From Streptomyces sp. NBC_01460 (lineage in GTDB: Bacteria; Actinomycetota; Actinomycetes; Streptomycetales; Streptomycetaceae), in NCBI RefSeq assembly GCF_036227405.1, contig NZ_CP109473.1, positions 744,001 through 808,000 on the forward strand: a stretch of 64,000 nucleotides of DNA, written 5' to 3'. Made by a program: the position numbers and the translations under genes. Below are positions 1 to 7,760 of the stretch, in pieces. Under the pieces are notes generated by a model, which ran no database searches, was not told where the DNA came from, and saw only the letters and a program-made list of their open reading frames with translations. How positions within the stretch are numbered: position 1 is the stretch's first letter; each line of letters starts with the position of its first letter.

Positions 1-1
1 C

Positions 2-244
2 CCCTCCAACCTGCTGCAGTGGCGCATGCTGCTCGAAGCGCAGGCGCTGGGCGCCCACGTCTACGACATGCGCGGGGTACCCTCGACCCTCGATCCTGAC
101 GACCGTTCCCACGGGCTGCTGCGCTGGAAGCTCGGCACCGGAGGTGAGGTCGTCGAGACGCTGGGGGAATGGGAGAGACCGTTGGACGGCACGGCCAACC
201 ACGCGTTGTACCGCGCGTTCCAGGCGTACATGGCACGCCGGTGA
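2..244 (+). CDS. C-terminal part of a FemAB-family peptidoglycan bridge aminoacyltransferase (5' end outside window)
   Basis: Only the last 80 codons are present. The reading frame is open from base 2 and ends in TGA. The end resembles the C-terminus of FemA/FemB/FemX-like tRNA-dependent aminoacyltransferases of actinobacteria, with a conserved LQW segment, GLLRWKLG near the middle and the ending ALYRAFQAYMARR. Such enzymes add the first bridge residue (Gly in Streptomyces) to lipid II in the cytoplasm. The stop overlaps the GTG of murJ (GTGA), so the two are probably co-translated, which fits lipid II modification followed by flipping. Family membership rests on this fragment alone. Confidence 0.72.
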   Translation, partial: PSNLLQWRMLLEAQALGAHVYDMRGVPSTLDPDDRSHGLLRWKLGTGGEVVETLGEWERPLDGTANHALYRAFQAYMARR

Positions 245-1920
245 GCACGCCCGTGAGCGCGCCGGTCACCACGGCGCCCGCGTCCGACGGGACGGCGCCC
301 TCCCGCACGTCGTCGGTCCTGCGCAGCGGCGCGATCATGGCCGCGGGGTCGGTCGTCTCCCGGGCGACCGGGTTCCTGCGGTCCGCCGTGGTCGCCGCCG
401 CGCTCGGACTCGGGCTGACGGCGGACGGATACGCCGTCGGCAACTCCGTTCCCACCATCGTCTACATGCTGCTCCTCGGCGGCGCCCTCAACGCCGTCTT
501 CGTACCCGAACTCGTCAAGGCGGCCAAGCAGCACGAGGACGGCGGAGCGGCTTACACCGACCGGCTGCTCACCGTCTGCGTGCTCGCCCTGCTGGTGATC
601 ACCGGGGCAGCGGTGTGGGCCGCGCCGGCGATCGTCGGCGCGTACACCGACTACACGGGCGGGCAGGCCTCCATGACCGTCGCCTTCGCGCGCTACTGCC
701 TGCCCCAGATCTTCTTCCTCGGGCTGTTCACCCTGCTCGGCCAAGTGCTCAACGCACGAGGCCGGTTCGGGGCGATGATGTGGACGCCCGTCCTCAACAA
801 CGTCGTGGTCATCGCCGTCTTCGGCCTCTACCTCGCGTCCGGCGACGGCGGATCGCTCACCGCCGCCGAGACGGCACTGCTCGGCTGGGGCACCACCGCG
901 GGCATCGCCGTCCAGGCCCTGGCGCTGGTGCCCGCGCTGCGCGCGGCCCGCTTCGGCTTCCGTCCCCGCTTCGACTGGCGGGGCAGCGGGCTCACCCGCC
1001 CGCTGCGGTCAGCCGGCTGGCTGGTCCTGCTGGTGCTCACCAACCAGGCGGCCTACTGGGTCACGACCCGGCTGGCGACGGCGGCGGGGCTGCGCGCGCA
1101 GGCAACCGGCATCGACGGGGGCGCGGGTTTCAGCGCGTACAACAACGCCTATCTGCTGTGGGCCGTGCCGCACGGCATCATCACGGTGTCCCTGGTGACC
1201 GCGCTGATGCCCCGCATGAGCGCGGCGGCCGCCGACGCGGACATGCCGGGGGTGCGGCGCGACCTCTCGTACGCCCTGCGCACCAGCGCGGCAGCGGTCG
1301 TGCCGGCGGCGTGCGCCCTGTTCGCCCTGGCACAGCCGGTGATGGCGCTCGTCTTCCAGTACGGCGAGACCGACGCGCGTGACATCGCGGTCATGGCGGG
1401 CACCCTGATGGCGTTCGCCCCGGGACTGATCGCCTTCTCGGGGCAGTACGTCCTCAGCCGCACGTTCTACGCCCTGTCCGACACACGGACCCCCTTCCTC
1501 CTCAACCTGGTGATCGCCGGCCTGAACGCGGGGCTGTCCGTGACCGCGTACGTGCTGCTCCCGGCGCGCTGGGCGGTGACCGGCATCGCCGGGGCGTACT
1601 CCCTGGCGCTGTTCACGGGCTGGGCCGTCACCGCCTTCGCACTGAACCGCAGGCTCACGGCGCGGGACGCCCGGGCGTCCGGACTGTGGCGCTCCACCAC
1701 CGCCGCCGCGCAGGCCCGGCTGTTGCTGGCCGCCGTGCCCGCGACGCTGGTCGGCCACGTCACCGCGCGCTGGGCGGCCCCCGGCGGAGCGGCAGCGGCC
1801 ACCGGGGTGGGAGCGGCCTCCATCTGCGCCGTCTTCCTGCTGGTGGCCCACCCCCTGCGGCTGACCGAGATCACCGCGCTGGTCAGGGGCGCGGCCACGC
1901 GTCTGCGCCGCAGGCCCTGA
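241..1920 (+). CDS. murJ: MurJ/MviN-family lipid II flippase
   Basis: A 559-residue multi-pass membrane protein of the MOP superfamily, with about 14 hydrophobic segments spread over the whole length. Characteristic stretches are SVVSRATGFLRSAVVAAALG near the N-terminus, then NARGRFGAMMWTPVLNNVVV, and QYVLSRTFYALSDTRTP near residue 420. MurJ proteins move lipid-linked peptidoglycan precursors across the membrane. The GTG at 241 is chosen because it overlaps the FemAB stop as GTGA; an upstream in-frame ATG at 169 would sit inside the FemAB gene. The C-terminal tail is short, without the pseudokinase extension known from mycobacterial MviN. Streptomycetes often carry more than one MurJ-like protein, so this may be a paralogue. 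Confidence 0.88.
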   Translation: MSTPVSAPVTTAPASDGTAPSRTSSVLRSGAIMAAGSVVSRATGFLRSAVVAAALGLGLTADGYAVGNSVPTIVYMLLLGGALNAVFVPELVKAAKQHEDGGAAYTDRLLTVCVLALLVITGAAVWAAPAIVGAYTDYTGGQASMTVAFARYCLPQIFFLGLFTLLGQVLNARGRFGAMMWTPVLNNVVVIAVFGLYLASGDGGSLTAAETALLGWGTTAGIAVQALALVPALRAARFGFRPRFDWRGSGLTRPLRSAGWLVLLVLTNQAAYWVTTRLATAAGLRAQATGIDGGAGFSAYNNAYLLWAVPHGIITVSLVTALMPRMSAAAADADMPGVRRDLSYALRTSAAAVVPAACALFALAQPVMALVFQYGETDARDIAVMAGTLMAFAPGLIAFSGQYVLSRTFYALSDTRTPFLLNLVIAGLNAGLSVTAYVLLPARWAVTGIAGAYSLALFTGWAVTAFALNRRLTARDARASGLWRSTTAAAQARLLLAAVPATLVGHVTARWAAPGGAAAATGVGAASICAVFLLVAHPLRLTEITALVRGAATRLRRRP

Positions 1921-1966
1921 CCGTCATCACCACGCCCCGTCTCCGGCTTCCAGGGATGTTCTGCCC

Positions 1967-2650
1967 ATGCCACGCGTGCTCCTCATCGAAGACGACCCCT
2001 CCGTACGCGAGGGGGTCGAGCTCGGGCTGCGCCGCCGCGGCCACGAGGTGCGGACGGCGGCCACCGGCGAGGCCGGGCTCGTCGCTCTCGCCGAGTTCCG
2101 GCCCGACCTGCTCCTGCTCGATCTGATGCTCCCGGGCATGAACGGGGTGCAGGTCTGCCGCCAGGTCCGGGAGGACAGCCAGCTGCCGATCATCATGCTC
2201 ACCGCCCGCGGGGACGACTTCGATGTCGTCATCGGCCTGGAGGCAGGGGCCGACGACTACATCGTCAAACCCGCCCGCACCGAGGTCATCGAGGCCCGCA
2301 TCCGCGCCGTGCTGCGCAGGATCGAGGAGCCGGGCGGCGGTCGGCCCGCTGTGGAGTTCCACGGCGATCTCGCCGTCGACCGCGCCGGGCTCACCGTCAC
2401 CAAGCGAGGGGACCGTGTCGCGCTCGCGCCGTCCGAGATGAAGCTGCTCCTCCACCTGTCCGCCGCGCCCGAGCAGGTGTTCAGCCGTCAGCAACTGCTG
2501 GAACACGTATGGGAACACAGCTACCACGGCGACGCCCGCCTCGTGGACGCCTGCGTACGACGGCTGCGCAACAAGATCGAGGACGCACCGGGCACCCCCC
2601 GCTACATACAGACCCTGCGGGGCTTCGGCTACCGCTTCGGCCCGCTGTGA
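1967..2650 (+). CDS. OmpR/PhoB-type response regulator (AfsQ1-like)
   Basis: The 227 residues contain a receiver domain (about 1-120) and a winged-helix DNA-binding domain (about 130-227). The acidic pair is at E8-D9-D10, the phospho-acceptor is D52 in LLLLDLMLPG, the Thr lies in IIMLTARG and the Lys in YIVKPA. The C-terminal half has the recognition helix region DARLVDACVRRLRNKIED and the closing GFGYRFGPL. It starts 46 nt after murJ and overlaps the following kinase as GTGA, which marks a cognate pair. By remembered sequence it is nearer to AfsQ1 than to CseB, but I do not assign a symbol. Its targets are unknown. Confidence 0.9.
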   Translation: MPRVLLIEDDPSVREGVELGLRRRGHEVRTAATGEAGLVALAEFRPDLLLLDLMLPGMNGVQVCRQVREDSQLPIIMLTARGDDFDVVIGLEAGADDYIVKPARTEVIEARIRAVLRRIEEPGGGRPAVEFHGDLAVDRAGLTVTKRGDRVALAPSEMKLLLHLSAAPEQVFSRQQLLEHVWEHSYHGDARLVDACVRRLRNKIEDAPGTPRYIQTLRGFGYRFGPL

Positions 2651-4164
2651 CCGACGCCCGCCGGCCCGGCGCCGCGACCCGTGCTCCGCGCACCGGCCGT
2701 CCGCGCCGGGCCGCGCCCTTCGGACTGCGGACCCGCCTCGTCCTGGCGTTCCTCCTGGTCGCCGCGGTGAGCGCCGGGACGACCGCCGCGCTCACCTACC
2801 GCGAGGCGCGCAACGCCGTCCTCGCCGGGGCCCAGGACACGGCGGTGACGTCCTTCCGTGAGCAGGCCGAGACGCTCGCCCCCACGTTGCCGGTGGACCC
2901 CGACATGCTCCGGGAAACGCTCTTCGTCATCGCCGCCAAGGCCAAACCGCACCCCTGGATCGTCTTCGCCGAGTACGGGTCGCTGCGCGTGTCGTCGGGG
3001 ACCAGCCCCACCTCCTCGGTGGTCACCCCGGAGCTTCGCCACACCACCCTCTCCACACCGCACGGCGGCTTCCAGCGGGTCGTCAAGAACGGCATTCCCT
3101 ACCTCACGATCGGCATGCCGGTCGTCACCAGGACCAGCGCCGGCAGCAGCGTACCCACCGGGCTCCTCCTGTTCGCGGTGATGAGGATGACGGACGAACA
3201 GAGCGACGTCGACGCCCTGCTCACCGCGGCTCGCAACGGCGCGCTGCCCGCCCTCGCCATCGCGCTCGTACCCGCGCTGATCGCGGCGCGCAGTGTGCTG
3301 CGCCCCGTCCGCGCGTTGAACAGGGCGGCCCGTTCCATGGGCAGCGGCCGGCTCGACACCCGGATCCAGGTCCGTGGATCGGACGAACTCGCGGACCTGG
3401 CAAGCACGTTCAACGAGTCGGCCGGCCTGCTGGAACACTCCGTCGAGGCGCTCCAGCAGGCCGAGGCACGTGCCCGCCGGTTCGCCTCCGACGTCTCGCA
3501 CGAACTACGGACCCCTCTCGCCGGGATGCTGGCCGTCACCGAGGTCCTCGACGAGGACGCCGACGGCCTGGACCCCGACACCGCGCGGGCGGTGCGGCTG
3601 ATCAGCGCGGAGACCGGCAAGCTCGCCGTGCTCGTCGAGGACCTGATGGAGATCTCCCGCTTCGACGCCCGCGCCGCCGAGCTGAACACCGACGAGGTCG
3701 ACGCCGCGGAAACCGTCCGCAAGACGCTCGACCACCGGCACTGGGGCGATCGCGTCCGCACCGAACTGCGCGACGGCATCCGGATCCGCCTGGACCCGCG
3801 CCGCTTCGACCTCGTGGTCGCCAACCTGGTCGGCAACGCCCTGCGGCACGGCGGCGAGCCCGTCACCGTGCGGCTCGACAGAGGCACGACGGCGGAGGGA
3901 GCGGAGGTGCTGATCACCGAGGTCACCGACAACGGCCCCGGCATCCGGCCCGAGGTGCTGCCGCACATCTTCGACCGGTTCTACAAGGCGGACGCCGCTC
4001 GCGGCCGTTCGGCGGGCAGCGGTCTCGGGCTCGCGATCACCCAGGAGAACGTGCGGCTGCACGGCGGTACGGTCCGAGCCGCCAACGGGCCGCAGGGCGG
4101 CGCGGTGTTCACGGTCGAGCTGCCGCTGCACGACCGCCCCGGCACAGAGGAGGCCCAGGAATGA
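2647..4164 (+). CDS. Membrane sensor histidine kinase, partner of the preceding regulator
   Basis: A 505-residue kinase. GTG 2647 overlaps the regulator stop as GTGA; longer readings would run back into the regulator. It has a first membrane segment at about residues 32-52, an extracellular sensor region of about 130 residues, a second membrane segment near 195-215, a HAMP domain, a HisKA domain with DVSHELRTP (His about 285) and a HATPase domain with NLVGNALRHGG, DNGPGI and GSGLGLAI. It should phosphorylate the adjacent OmpR-type regulator in response to an envelope signal. The stop overlaps the lipoprotein gene, which suggests the lipoprotein tunes or reports the signal. Confidence 0.9.
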   Translation: MTDARRPGAATRAPRTGRPRRAAPFGLRTRLVLAFLLVAAVSAGTTAALTYREARNAVLAGAQDTAVTSFREQAETLAPTLPVDPDMLRETLFVIAAKAKPHPWIVFAEYGSLRVSSGTSPTSSVVTPELRHTTLSTPHGGFQRVVKNGIPYLTIGMPVVTRTSAGSSVPTGLLLFAVMRMTDEQSDVDALLTAARNGALPALAIALVPALIAARSVLRPVRALNRAARSMGSGRLDTRIQVRGSDELADLASTFNESAGLLEHSVEALQQAEARARRFASDVSHELRTPLAGMLAVTEVLDEDADGLDPDTARAVRLISAETGKLAVLVEDLMEISRFDARAAELNTDEVDAAETVRKTLDHRHWGDRVRTELRDGIRIRLDPRRFDLVVANLVGNALRHGGEPVTVRLDRGTTAEGAEVLITEVTDNGPGIRPEVLPHIFDRFYKADAARGRSAGSGLGLAITQENVRLHGGTVRAANGPQGGAVFTVELPLHDRPGTEEAQE

Positions 4165-4784
4165 GGACGTTCCTCCGTCCTGCCGCCGGAGTGGCCGCCC
4201 TGGCGGCGCTCACCGCGTGCGGCATCCAGGAGACGGATGTCATCGGGGCGAGCGGGCCCGCCACCATCGACGTGCTCCCGGCCCGGCAGGTCCGTATGCT
4301 GCTCTTCTTCCTCTCCCCCGACGGCACCCTGATGCCGGTGCCCCGGATCGTGAGCGGCGAGGACCCGGCGGGTTTCGGCGACGAGTACACCCGCCAGGCC
4401 GAGGACAAGGCAGGCTCGACGGACCCCTCCGCGCGCCCACCGACCGAGAAGACCCTCGCCGCGCTGGTGGCGGGTCCTCAGGGGGCGGAGCTCCGGGCCG
4501 GCTTGCGCAGCGATCCGTCCCTCCGTTCCCTGACCGCCCGCGCCCGCCTCTCCCGCAGCGGGGACACGGTGGACGTCGACGTGGCTGCCCCCGTGGGCGG
4601 GCTGACCGGGTCGGCACGACGTCAGCTCGTCTGCACCCTCGCGTACGCGGAGAGTGCGGACGGCGGGATCAAGGTGACGCTCCGGGGCACGGACGGTACG
4701 CAGGCACCCGAGCGCTGCGACTCCTGGCCGACGCCGGCACGGACGGGTACGTCGAGGACGCCGGCCGGGGGGAATCCGGGCTGA
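4161..4784 (+). CDS. Secreted lipoprotein with GerMN/LpqB-like fold, third gene of a kinase operon
   Basis: A 207-residue protein starting with a lipoprotein signal peptide and lipobox LTAC, so Cys20 would be lipidated. It begins inside the kinase stop (ATGA overlap). The body (MLLFFLSPDGTLMPVPRIV, then ALVAGPQ and a VDVDVAAPVGGLTG strand pair) resembles GerMN-type domains of LpqB-like lipoproteins, where small acidic and hydrophobic strands surround a conserved AL-x-AGP step. A regulator-kinase-lipoprotein order recalls MtrA-MtrB-LpqB and Cse systems, in which the lipoprotein modulates the kinase; that role is inferred here from context. The C-terminal 25 residues are Thr/Pro/Gly rich and probably disordered. 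Confidence 0.78.
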   Translation: MRTFLRPAAGVAALAALTACGIQETDVIGASGPATIDVLPARQVRMLLFFLSPDGTLMPVPRIVSGEDPAGFGDEYTRQAEDKAGSTDPSARPPTEKTLAALVAGPQGAELRAGLRSDPSLRSLTARARLSRSGDTVDVDVAAPVGGLTGSARRQLVCTLAYAESADGGIKVTLRGTDGTQAPERCDSWPTPARTGTSRTPAGGNPG

Positions 4785-4834
4785 CAGCCGCAGACCTGGC
4801 CGTCGGCCGCGGCGCCCGGTTCCCCGTCGGGCGG

Positions 4835-4855
4835 GGCCTCCGGTGGGCGGAGGCC
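4835..4855. terminator. Stem-loop after the lipoprotein gene
   Basis: Eight-base perfect arms GGCCTCCG and CGGAGGCC with a 5-nt loop, about 50 nt after the stop at 4784. No U-tract follows, as is usual in Streptomyces. Confidence 0.5.
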
Positions 4856-4940
4856 GCCGCCGGGCCGGTCACACACCCCGGGTACTGTCTGCTCGTTCGA
4901 AATGGGCCCCGGACCAGGGGCTCTGCGTGGGAGGGGTGTC

Positions 4941-5453
4941 ATGAGCGGAACAGGATCGGTCGACAGCGGATGGAAGTTGAGCTCTGCGGAGGGCGGGAGG
5001 CTCGCGGGCAGGTGGTGGAAGTGGGCCCTGTCCGCGCCCGAGGGCCGCAGCCCGGTCGAGGACACGACGGGCGAGCACGCCGCCTGGAACCAGCCTGACG
5101 ATCTGTGGTTCCTGGCGGGCACCTACGGCGGCCAGGTCGTACGCCGCTGCGCGGTGCCCTCGGCCCGGCCGCTGTTCTTCCCCGTTCTCAACATGCAGCA
5201 CACCCGCTCGTACTCGAGGGTGCCTCTGTCCATGTCGGTGGCGGAGGCCACGGCCTCGCTCAACGGCATCGCCCTGCCGCTCGAGGAGTTCACCGCGCCT
5301 TTCAGGACAGGGCTGACCCAGCGCTACGCGTGGGGCCTCTGGGGCGGCGTGGCCCCGCTGATTCCCGGCCAGTACGTACTGGAGATCAAGGCCAGGGCCA
5401 CGAACGGCTTCTGGGTCGACACGACGTACCACCTGGAGTCGAAGCCCTCCTGA
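4941..5453 (+). CDS. Conserved hypothetical protein, single gene
   Basis: A 170-residue soluble protein that I do not recognise. ATG 4941 is preceded by GGGAGGGG at a good distance; the longer in-frame start at 4902 lacks this and gives a low-complexity N-terminus. The sequence is rich in Trp (GRWWKW, AAWNQPDDLWF, YAWGLWGG) and reads like a beta-strand protein, with FFPVLNM followed by ASLNGIALPLEEF and a final GQYVLEIKARATNGFWVDTTY. No signal peptide or membrane segment is visible. It is flanked by stem-loops on both sides, so it is probably transcribed alone. Confidence 0.75.
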   Translation: MSGTGSVDSGWKLSSAEGGRLAGRWWKWALSAPEGRSPVEDTTGEHAAWNQPDDLWFLAGTYGGQVVRRCAVPSARPLFFPVLNMQHTRSYSRVPLSMSVAEATASLNGIALPLEEFTAPFRTGLTQRYAWGLWGGVAPLIPGQYVLEIKARATNGFWVDTTYHLESKPS

Positions 5454-5787
5454 CCGGGCACCGGGGCCGGACAGGATCCGCGGGACCACCACCGGGGGAT
5501 CTGCCCGGCCCGACGGACCCGGACCGCCCGTCCGTCAGGCCGGCCGCAGCGCGCTGCGGCCGGCCTGACGGCGTTCCATGGGCACACGGCAGACCTCGCG
5601 GCCTCGCTCGGCGGCCTCCCGGCCCGCCGGGCGAAGCGCGGCCGGTCCCGGAAACACCGTCCCGTAGCGCCCGCCCGCACACCGGCGGACCGAACTGTGG
5701 TGTCCCGCCACATACGCGCCCGACCTGCCCCTTCCTACCGTATGGCGACACGGAAACGTCCCCGCCAACTGTCCGGAAGTGGTACAC
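5454..5787. other. Intergenic region without a supported gene
   Basis: It holds the strong stem-loop at 5532-5571 and the leader of the transporter gene. Open frames here on both strands are continuations of antisense shadows, and I see no other credible gene or site. Confidence 0.5.
5532..5571. terminator. 18-bp perfect stem-loop, probable terminator
   Basis: Perfect inverted repeat with arms at 5532-5549 and 5554-5571 around a CGCG loop, 78 nt after the stop of the hypothetical gene. It is the strongest signal in this gap. Confidence 0.75.
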
Positions 5788-7176
5788 ATGGCCGCCCCAG
5801 CAACCGCTCCACCGCCGCCGTCCGACCTCCGCCGCATCGTCGCCGCGAGCCTCGTCGGCACCACCGTGGAGTGGTACGACTTCTTCCTCTACGGCTCCGC
5901 CGCCGCGCTGGTCTTCAACAAGCTGTTCTTCCCGGATTCCGACCCGCTCGTCGGCACCCTTCTCTCCTTCCTCACCTACGCCGTGGGCTTCGCCGCGCGA
6001 CCGGTCGGAGCCCTGGTCTTCGGGCACTACGGGGACCGGCTCGGCCGCAAGAAGCTGCTGGTGCTCAGCCTGTTGATGATGGGCGGAGCGACGTTCGCCA
6101 TCGGACTCCTTCCGACGCACGCCACCATCGGGTCCGCCGCGCCCGTCCTGCTCACGGTCCTGCGCCTGGTGCAGGGCTTCGCGCTCGGTGGCGAGTGGGG
6201 CGGCGCCGTGCTGCTCGTGTCGGAGCACGGCGACGCGGAACGGCGCGGGTTCTGGGCGTCCTGGCCCCAGACGGGGGCGCCCGCCGGTCAGTTGCTGGCG
6301 ACCGGGGTGCTCTCCGCCCTCACCGCGCTCATGTCCGACTCCGCGTTCGGGGCGTGGGGGTGGCGGATTCCCTTCCTCCTCTCCGGGGTCCTCGTGATCC
6401 TCGGCCTGTGGATTCGTCTCTCTGTCGATGAATCGCCTGTCTTCAAGGCGGCCCTGGCCCAGGCCGAGCAGCGCAAGGCCACCGACGCCCAGGCCGAGAA
6501 GATGCCGCTCGTCGCCGTCCTGCGGCATCACTGGCGCGACGTGCTGATCGCCATGGGCGCGCGGATGGCCGAGAACATCAGCTATTACGTGATCACCGCG
6601 TTCATCCTCGTGTACGCGACGACGTCGGCGGAGCTGAGCAAGCAGACGGCCCTCAACGCCGTACTCATCGCCTCCGCGGTGCACTTCGCCGTGATCCCGC
6701 TGTGGGGTGCGCTCTCCGACCGGGTGGGCCGCAGGCCCGTCTACCTGGTCGGCGCCATCGGTGTGGCGCTGTGGATGTTCCCGTTCTTCGCGCTGATCGA
6801 CACCAGCAGCTTCGGGAGCCTGCTGCTGGCCGTCACGGTCGGGCTGATCTTCCACGGCGCGATGTACGCGCCGCAGGCGGCCTTCTTCGCGGAGATGTTC
6901 GCGACGCGGATGCGCTACTCGGGGGCGTCGATCGGCGCGCAGTTCTCCTCGGTCGCCGCGGGCGCCCCGGCGCCCCTCATCGCCACGGCGCTGCTCGCCG
7001 ACTTCGGCAGCTCGACACCGATCTCCCTGTACGTGATCGCCGCCGCGCTCGTGACCGTGCTGGCGATCGTCTGCGCGAAGGAGACGCGGAGCCGGGACCT
7101 CGCGGACATCGAGCCGGACGCCGGCCGGCAGGGCGCCGATGCCGCGACGCCGCCCGTCGACGCCCGGAGCGTCTGA
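5788..7176 (+). CDS. MHS-family (metabolite:H+ symporter) MFS transporter
   Basis: A 462-residue major facilitator with 12 predicted membrane segments. It carries the MHS signature near the N-terminus (GTTVEWYDFFLYGSAAAL), the loop motif GHYGDRLGRKK between segments 2 and 3, RLVQGFALGGEWGGAVLL, and LSDRVGRRPVYLVG after segment 8. The family includes proline/betaine, shikimate, citrate and dicarboxylate symporters, and the substrate cannot be told from sequence. ATG 5788 is preferred over GTG 5779 because it has GGAAG at the right distance. It is a single gene; its 3' end faces the minus-strand stressosome operon. Confidence 0.92.
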   Translation: MAAPATAPPPPSDLRRIVAASLVGTTVEWYDFFLYGSAAALVFNKLFFPDSDPLVGTLLSFLTYAVGFAARPVGALVFGHYGDRLGRKKLLVLSLLMMGGATFAIGLLPTHATIGSAAPVLLTVLRLVQGFALGGEWGGAVLLVSEHGDAERRGFWASWPQTGAPAGQLLATGVLSALTALMSDSAFGAWGWRIPFLLSGVLVILGLWIRLSVDESPVFKAALAQAEQRKATDAQAEKMPLVAVLRHHWRDVLIAMGARMAENISYYVITAFILVYATTSAELSKQTALNAVLIASAVHFAVIPLWGALSDRVGRRPVYLVGAIGVALWMFPFFALIDTSSFGSLLLAVTVGLIFHGAMYAPQAAFFAEMFATRMRYSGASIGAQFSSVAAGAPAPLIATALLADFGSSTPISLYVIAAALVTVLAIVCAKETRSRDLADIEPDAGRQGADAATPPVDARSV

Positions 7177-7190
7177 CACTCCCCCAGGGC

Positions 7191-7214
7191 GGGCCGGGCA
7201 CCGGCTCCCGGCCC
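7191..7214. terminator. Stem-loop after the MHS transporter
   Basis: Arms GGGCCGGG and CCCGGCCC separated by 8 nt, 14 nt after the stop at 7176. Confidence 0.5.
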
Positions 7215-7320
7215 GTCGCCCCGCACGACGGAGAAGGACCTCGGCCACAGGGTGCTCCGTGGACGGGCGTGCGGGCACCCCGCGTCACGGGGCACGGGGG
7301 CCGTCACGTCACCTTCCGCC

Positions 7321-7351
7321 CGGGCTCCGGGCCGTCACCCGCCGGAGCCCG
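7321..7351. terminator. Inverted repeat spanning the end of the stressosome operon
   Basis: Ten-base perfect arms CGGGCTCCGG and CCGGAGCCCG, 11 nt apart, straddle the stop of the last minus-strand gene at 7335. It lies at the convergent junction with the transporter and could end transcription of the operon. Confidence 0.5.
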
Positions 7352-7760
7352 GCGCACGGTGGGGGTTCTTCTCCACGGCCAGCACCCTGTCGACGCCGGT
7401 GAGTTCGAGCAGATGGCCCAGTTCCCTGGACACGCCCACGAGCCGAACCGACGCCCCCGCCGTCCGGGCTCTGCGGTGGGCGAGGACGAGCTCCGTGAGC
7501 CCCACGGAGTCGCAGAACGCGAGCCGGGACATGTCGAGGACGAGCGGCGACTCCGCACGCAGGGGGATCTCCTCGACGGCCCTGCGGAAGCGGTCGGCGG
7601 TGAGGTGGTCGAGCTCTCCCGTGAGCCTCAGGACCACCTCGCCCGAAGGGCTGTGGTCCGCGGTGAGTTCCAGCGCGCGGTCAGGCAATCCCAGCACCCC
7701 GTCGGGACGGAGCGACGCCCTGGTCACGATGGGCCCGGGCCGGGGCGAGCAGGGTGTCAC
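7335..7760 (-). CDS. STAS-domain anti-anti-sigma factor, last gene of the stressosome operon
   Basis: The 141-residue STAS protein has the phosphorylatable Ser in FCDSVGL (Ser85) after LVLDMSRLA, the standard position for SpoIIAA/RsbV-type antagonists. Unphosphorylated STAS proteins of this kind bind an anti-sigma kinase and free its sigma factor. GTG 7760 overlaps the stop of the upstream phosphatase gene as GTGA, so it is probably made together with a PP2C enzyme able to dephosphorylate it. It carries an extra N-terminal extension of about 25 residues. The cognate anti-sigma factor is not in the window. Confidence 0.88.
   Translation of the reverse strand: MTPCSPRPGPIVTRASLRPDGVLGLPDRALELTADHSPSGEVVLRLTGELDHLTADRFRRAVEEIPLRAESPLVLDMSRLAFCDSVGLTELVLAHRRARTAGASVRLVGVSRELGHLLELTGVDRVLAVEKNPHRAPGSGG

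Noticed and set aside
5386..7278. 630-residue minus-strand open frame
   Set aside because: Antisense to the MHS transporter; no domain and biased composition.
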